From positions 1-8,913 of the forward strand of contig JAJYKC010000056.1 in NCBI GenBank assembly GCA_021788955.1: a stretch of DNA of 8,913 bases, given 5' to 3'. The number at the start of each line of letters is the position of its first letter. Position 1 is the first letter of the stretch. This DNA comes from Acidobacteriota bacterium (GTDB taxonomy: Bacteria; Acidobacteriota; Terriglobia; Bryobacterales; Bryobacteraceae). The notes below the pieces were generated by a model, which was not told where the DNA came from, searched no databases, and saw only the letters and a list, made by a program, of their open reading frames with translations. Positions 6,339-8,913 of this stretch are shown piece by piece. Made by a program: the position numbers and the translations under genes.

Positions 6339-8762
6339 TTAGCGGGTTTGAGCTTCCAACCGCGAAAGGGCCTGCCGGCTGCGGCGGGTTTCCGTCGCGT
6401 TGTCGCCGAGAAGGGTGTGGAGGCCCGTTGCGCTGGCGCGGACGAGGCGCAGGCCCTGGCCGGGTTGGCCGAGGGCGGCGAGCGCTTCGCCTTCGCTGCG
6501 CTCGGCGACGTAAGCCGTGCGGGTGTTGGATTGGCCGGCGTTCGCGAGCAGAGCGAGAGCGGGCCGGAGCGTATCGGCGGCTTCACGCGGCTGGTTCGAT
6601 TGCTGGTAGTGCTGGCCCAGTTCCAACTCGGCGCTGATGGTGTGGAGATTCGTTTCGCCGGTGAGCTTGCGGCTCAAGGCGAGAGCGCTTTCAAAGACTG
6701 TGCCGGCTTCTTTGTGCCGGCCCTCGCCGTCGAGGGCTTCGCCGAGAGCGAAGTCCAGGTAGATGAACTGCGGGTGCTGGGCGCCTGCGCCGTGGATGAA
6801 GAGTTGGATCGCGTCGCGGGCGAGCGTTTCGGCTTCCGTGTAGCGGCCCTGGTCGACAAGGCTGTCGGCGAGGTTGGCTTCGATGACGCCGACGTTGGCG
6901 TTGGTGGGGCCGTAGACTTTGCGGGTGATTTCGAGAGCGTGGCGGAGGACCTGCTCGCCATCGCGCGGGTGGCCGGCGAGGTTGAGGGTGATGCCGAGTT
7001 GGTTGAGCACGCCGGCGGTGGAGAGTTCACCGGAGCTGGCTTTTTCGCGGTCGGCGGCTTCGCGGAGGATCGGGATCGCTTCGCGGAGTTTGCCGGCCTT
7101 CTGCAGGACCATGCCGTAGGATTCGAGTCGTCCGGCGCCGTCGGCGGTGTTGAGGCGGCCGGCGCGGCGATCGATGGCGATGGCTTGCGCCATGTTGGTT
7201 TCGGCATCGGCGAGGTTGCCCTGCTGCGCGAGCGTGGTGGCGATGGTGGCGAGCGTGGCGGAGATTTCTTGGGAATCAGGTGGGAGAAATTTCCGGCGGA
7301 TCGCGAGGGCGTGGCGGGCGGCGGCGACGGCTTCGTCGTAGCGGCCCATGTTGTAGTCCGCGTCGCTGAGGCCCATCCAGGACTTGGCGGAGCCCAGCGT
7401 CTCTGGGCCGAAGGCGTGGGCGCGGGCGTCGATGCTTTCGTGGAACGCTTGCGCGCCTTGCTGGGCGGGGCCGATGGCGTTGTAGGCGGCGCCGATGTTA
7501 TCGAGCAGGCGTGCGCGAAGCTCGGGCTGATTCTGAAGTTCTTTATCGACGCGATCTTTGCCCGTGCGAAGTAAGTCCGCGGCGGTGACCTGGCCGTTGG
7601 TTTCGGTGGGATCGGTTTCGCGGAAGAGGTTGACGAGAAAGTCGGAGACGGCGCGGGCGGTGGCGGCTTCCTGCTCGGCGCGGTCGCGTTCGAGGCGCAC
7701 GCGGTGGCTCTCGATGACGAGCGTGGCGAGGAAGCCGAGGGCGAGCACGAGCGCGGCGGAGAGCATGGCAAAAGCGGCGCGGTGGCGGCGGATGAGTTTG
7801 CGCGCCTGATAGAGCGTGCTGGGCGGGCGGGCGACGAGAGGCAGGTCCGACTCATAGCGATCGATGTCACCGGCGAGCGTGGCCACGCTTTGATAGCGCT
7901 GCGCGGGATCCTTGTCGAGAGCCTTTTGGGCGATGGTTTCGAGATCTTCGTCGAAGCGGCGGAACCAGGTGCGGAAGGGGCGCGGCGGCGCGTTGATGAC
8001 TTTGGCGAGCGCATCGAGGATGCCGGCGCCGGGTTCGAGGTAAGGATGGTGGCCGGTGAGGAGCAGATAGAGAATGACGCCAAGCGAGTAGATGTCGGAG
8101 CGGATGTCGATGTGGCTGGTATCGCCGCGGGCCTGCTCGGGGCTCATGTACTGGATGCTGCCTTGCACCATGCCGGTTTCGGTGAGGGTGGAATTCCCGG
8201 TGTCGGGCGTGAGGAGGCGGGCAAGGCCGAAGTCGAGGATCTTGGCGATGGGGCGCGAGGTGGGGCCGCCGGAACTGGAGTCACTTGTGTCGAGGACGAA
8301 GATGTTCGAGGGTTTGAGGTCGCGATGGATGACGCCGTTCTGATGCGCGTAGGAGACGGCGTCGCAGATGGCGCGGAACAGGTGGAGGCGCGAGGCGGCC
8401 TCGCGTTTTGAGGGGATGGCGATGGGCGGTTGTTGGGCGAGCCATTCGTCGAGCGGGATGCCGCGGACGAGTTCCATGGAGAGGAAAGGCTGGCCGTCGT
8501 CGCCCAAGCCGGATTCGTAAACGGTGGCGATGCCGGGATGTTCGAGGCGGCCGAGGGTTTCGACTTCGCGCTGGAACATGCGGCGGACGCGCTCGCCTGC
8601 GGAACGGCCGGCGCGGATGACTTTGAGCGCGACGAGGCGGCGCGGGTTCTGCTGCTCGGCTTCGGCTTGTTCAAGCTCTGGCGGCCGCAGCACCCGCGCT
8701 TCGTCGTGCGGATCAGGCCCGGAAGGTGGATCAGGTGGTCCTTCTGGATGGGCCTGCTGCAT
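6339..8762 (-). CDS. Membrane-anchored Ser/Thr protein kinase with C-terminal TPR repeats, 5' end lost at a sequence junction
   Basis: This is a Hanks-type (PknB-like) Ser/Thr kinase fused to a TPR sensor region. The longest frame from the ATG at 8760-8762 gives 807 residues. Visible kinase elements are the ATP-binding lysine K47 in VALKVI, alpha-C Glu E66, catalytic loop HRDLKPSN (H146, D148, N153), DFG (177-179), SPE in place of APE (207-209) and D223 in RSDIYSLGV. A membrane segment spans about 329-350, followed by a short charged, possibly coiled-coil, stretch (351-372) and several TPR-like helical repeats to the end (about 373-790). The kinase should therefore be cytoplasmic and the TPR part outside the inner membrane. 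The glycine-rich loop before K47 is missing. Residues 1 to about 33 are proline-rich, use codons unlike the rest and are antisense to a membrane-protein frame, so they are probably not native. An in-frame TGA at 8769-8771 stops any upstream extension. The true start is not in this window. Substrate and signal are unknown. Confidence 0.85.
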   Translation of the reverse strand: MQQAHPEGPPDPPSGPDPHDEARVLRPPELEQAEAEQQNPRRLVALKVIRAGRSAGERVRRMFQREVETLGRLEHPGIATVYESGLGDDGQPFLSMELVRGIPLDEWLAQQPPIAIPSKREAASRLHLFRAICDAVSYAHQNGVIHRDLKPSNIFVLDTSDSSSGGPTSRPIAKILDFGLARLLTPDTGNSTLTETGMVQGSIQYMSPEQARGDTSHIDIRSDIYSLGVILYLLLTGHHPYLEPGAGILDALAKVINAPPRPFRTWFRRFDEDLETIAQKALDKDPAQRYQSVATLAGDIDRYESDLPLVARPPSTLYQARKLIRRHRAAFAMLSAALVLALGFLATLVIESHRVRLERDRAEQEAATARAVSDFLVNLFRETDPTETNGQVTAADLLRTGKDRVDKELQNQPELRARLLDNIGAAYNAIGPAQQGAQAFHESIDARAHAFGPETLGSAKSWMGLSDADYNMGRYDEAVAAARHALAIRRKFLPPDSQEISATLATIATTLAQQGNLADAETNMAQAIAIDRRAGRLNTADGAGRLESYGMVLQKAGKLREAIPILREAADREKASSGELSTAGVLNQLGITLNLAGHPRDGEQVLRHALEITRKVYGPTNANVGVIEANLADSLVDQGRYTEAETLARDAIQLFIHGAGAQHPQFIYLDFALGEALDGEGRHKEAGTVFESALALSRKLTGETNLHTISAELELGQHYQQSNQPREAADTLRPALALLANAGQSNTRTAYVAERSEGEALAALGQPGQGLRLVRASATGLHTLLGDNATETRRSRQALSRLEAQTR
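7713..7778 (-). other. Transmembrane segment of the Ser/Thr kinase
   Basis: Residues 329-350 of the kinase form about 22 hydrophobic residues (AAFAMLSAALVLALGFLATL and two more). Basic residues RKLIRRHR precede it and a charged stretch ESHRVRLERDR follows. The basic side is the kinase side, so the positive-inside rule puts the kinase domain in the cytoplasm. Confidence 0.8.
8649..8669. other. Junction between two unrelated coding sequences
   Basis: On the minus strand, kinase homology can be followed up to EAEQQNPRRLVALKVI, that is, to about 8663. The residues that should precede it (IGEGGMGxVY-type glycine loop) are absent. On the plus strand a different coding frame begins at about 8649 (CTGCTGCTCGGCTTCGGC). 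The two overlap by roughly 15 bases that make sense in both frames. That is what a microhomology join, biological or artificial, would look like. The exact breakpoint cannot be placed without reference sequences. Confidence 0.6.
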
Positions 8763-8913
8763 TGCGGCTCACCGCTGATGATGGTGTCGTCGCTGATCAA
8801 TCTGGTGATCCTCGGCACGGTGATGAGCGCCGGCGTGTGCACCGGCTCGGGCATCGTGCCGGTCTCGCTCGGTTCGCTGATGGCCGACGACATGCGGCCG
8901 GCGTTCCTGATCT
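8649..8913 (+). CDS. Fragment of an unidentified integral membrane protein (both ends missing)
   Basis: This plus-strand frame (codons starting at 8649, 8652 and so on) is open to the window edge for 88 codons. 83 of the 88 end in G or C, the bias of a real gene in such DNA; the overlapping minus-strand frame has only 21 of 38 over 8649-8762. The peptide starts with LLLGFGLFKLW, then a basic loop (RPQHPRFVVRIRPGRWIRW, residues 12-30), then a long hydrophobic stretch (about 31-63, with HCGSPLMM at 38-45). This reads as the end of one membrane helix, a cytoplasmic loop and one or two more helices. The layout (HPR, tryptophan-rich turn, WSFWM, H, LMM) recalls uncharacterised bacterial membrane proteins carrying a SFLMxxxHGAGLM-type motif, but that is a weak memory-based resemblance. 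No start, stop or ribosome site is present, and the function is unknown. Confidence 0.6.
   Translation, partial: MLLGFGLFKLWRPQHPRFVVRIRPGRWIRWSFWMGLLHCGSPLMMVSSLINLVILGTVMSAGVCTGSGIVPVSLGSLMADDMRPAFLI

Noticed and set aside
6333..7574. Plus-strand open frame (about 413 codons) antisense to the TPR region
   Set aside because: The product is a low-complexity G, A, E, V, F mirror of the TPR coding sequence, without a ribosome site or recognisable domain.
8760..8762. ATG as the true native start of the kinase
   Set aside because: Codon bias of the first 33 or so residues is poor, the glycine loop is missing, no good ribosome site exists and the opposite strand codes convincingly. It is kept only as the longest-frame boundary.

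Overview
The window is GC-rich bacterial DNA in which most bases are coding. It has four complete or near-complete housekeeping and signalling genes, a 5'-truncated gene at the left edge and a fragment of a different gene at the right edge. Gene content suggests a Gram-negative soil-type bacterium. A multi-domain kinase with a cytoplasmic Ser/Thr kinase domain, a membrane anchor and TPR repeats next to a two-PDZ HtrA protease is typical of Acidobacteriota (Bryobacterales/Solibacter-like). That assignment is an inference from architecture, not a database match.

Left half, plus strand (1-5088): the C-terminal 340 or so residues of the ClpB disaggregase, then an HtrA/DegQ-type envelope serine protease, then the ATP-dependent protease Lon. 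Together they form a protein quality control block: ClpB resolves aggregates, HtrA handles misfolded envelope proteins and Lon degrades damaged cytoplasmic proteins. clpB and htrA are 58 nt apart and may be co-transcribed. A near-perfect GC-rich hairpin separates htrA from lon, so lon probably has its own promoter, although no convincing one is visible. A second hairpin covers the lon stop codon and lies between the convergent lon and pgk genes.

Right half, minus strand (8762 down to 5118): a large Ser/Thr protein kinase with a membrane segment and TPR repeats, followed 51 nt downstream by pgk (phosphoglycerate kinase, glycolysis). The pair is co-directional and could share a transcript.

Right edge (about 8649-8913): the sequence changes character. 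The kinase reading frame loses its glycine-rich ATP loop exactly where it should appear. From about 8649 the plus strand instead has an open, strongly GC3-biased frame for a hydrophobic membrane-protein fragment with no start or stop in the window. Both genes are cut at the same point within a few codons. This is a novel DNA junction: either an assembly or amplification chimera at a contig end, or a real rearrangement. It is the most notable feature here.

No non-coding stretch exceeds about 135 bases. I saw no tRNA, rRNA, CRISPR array, insertion sequence or phage gene.
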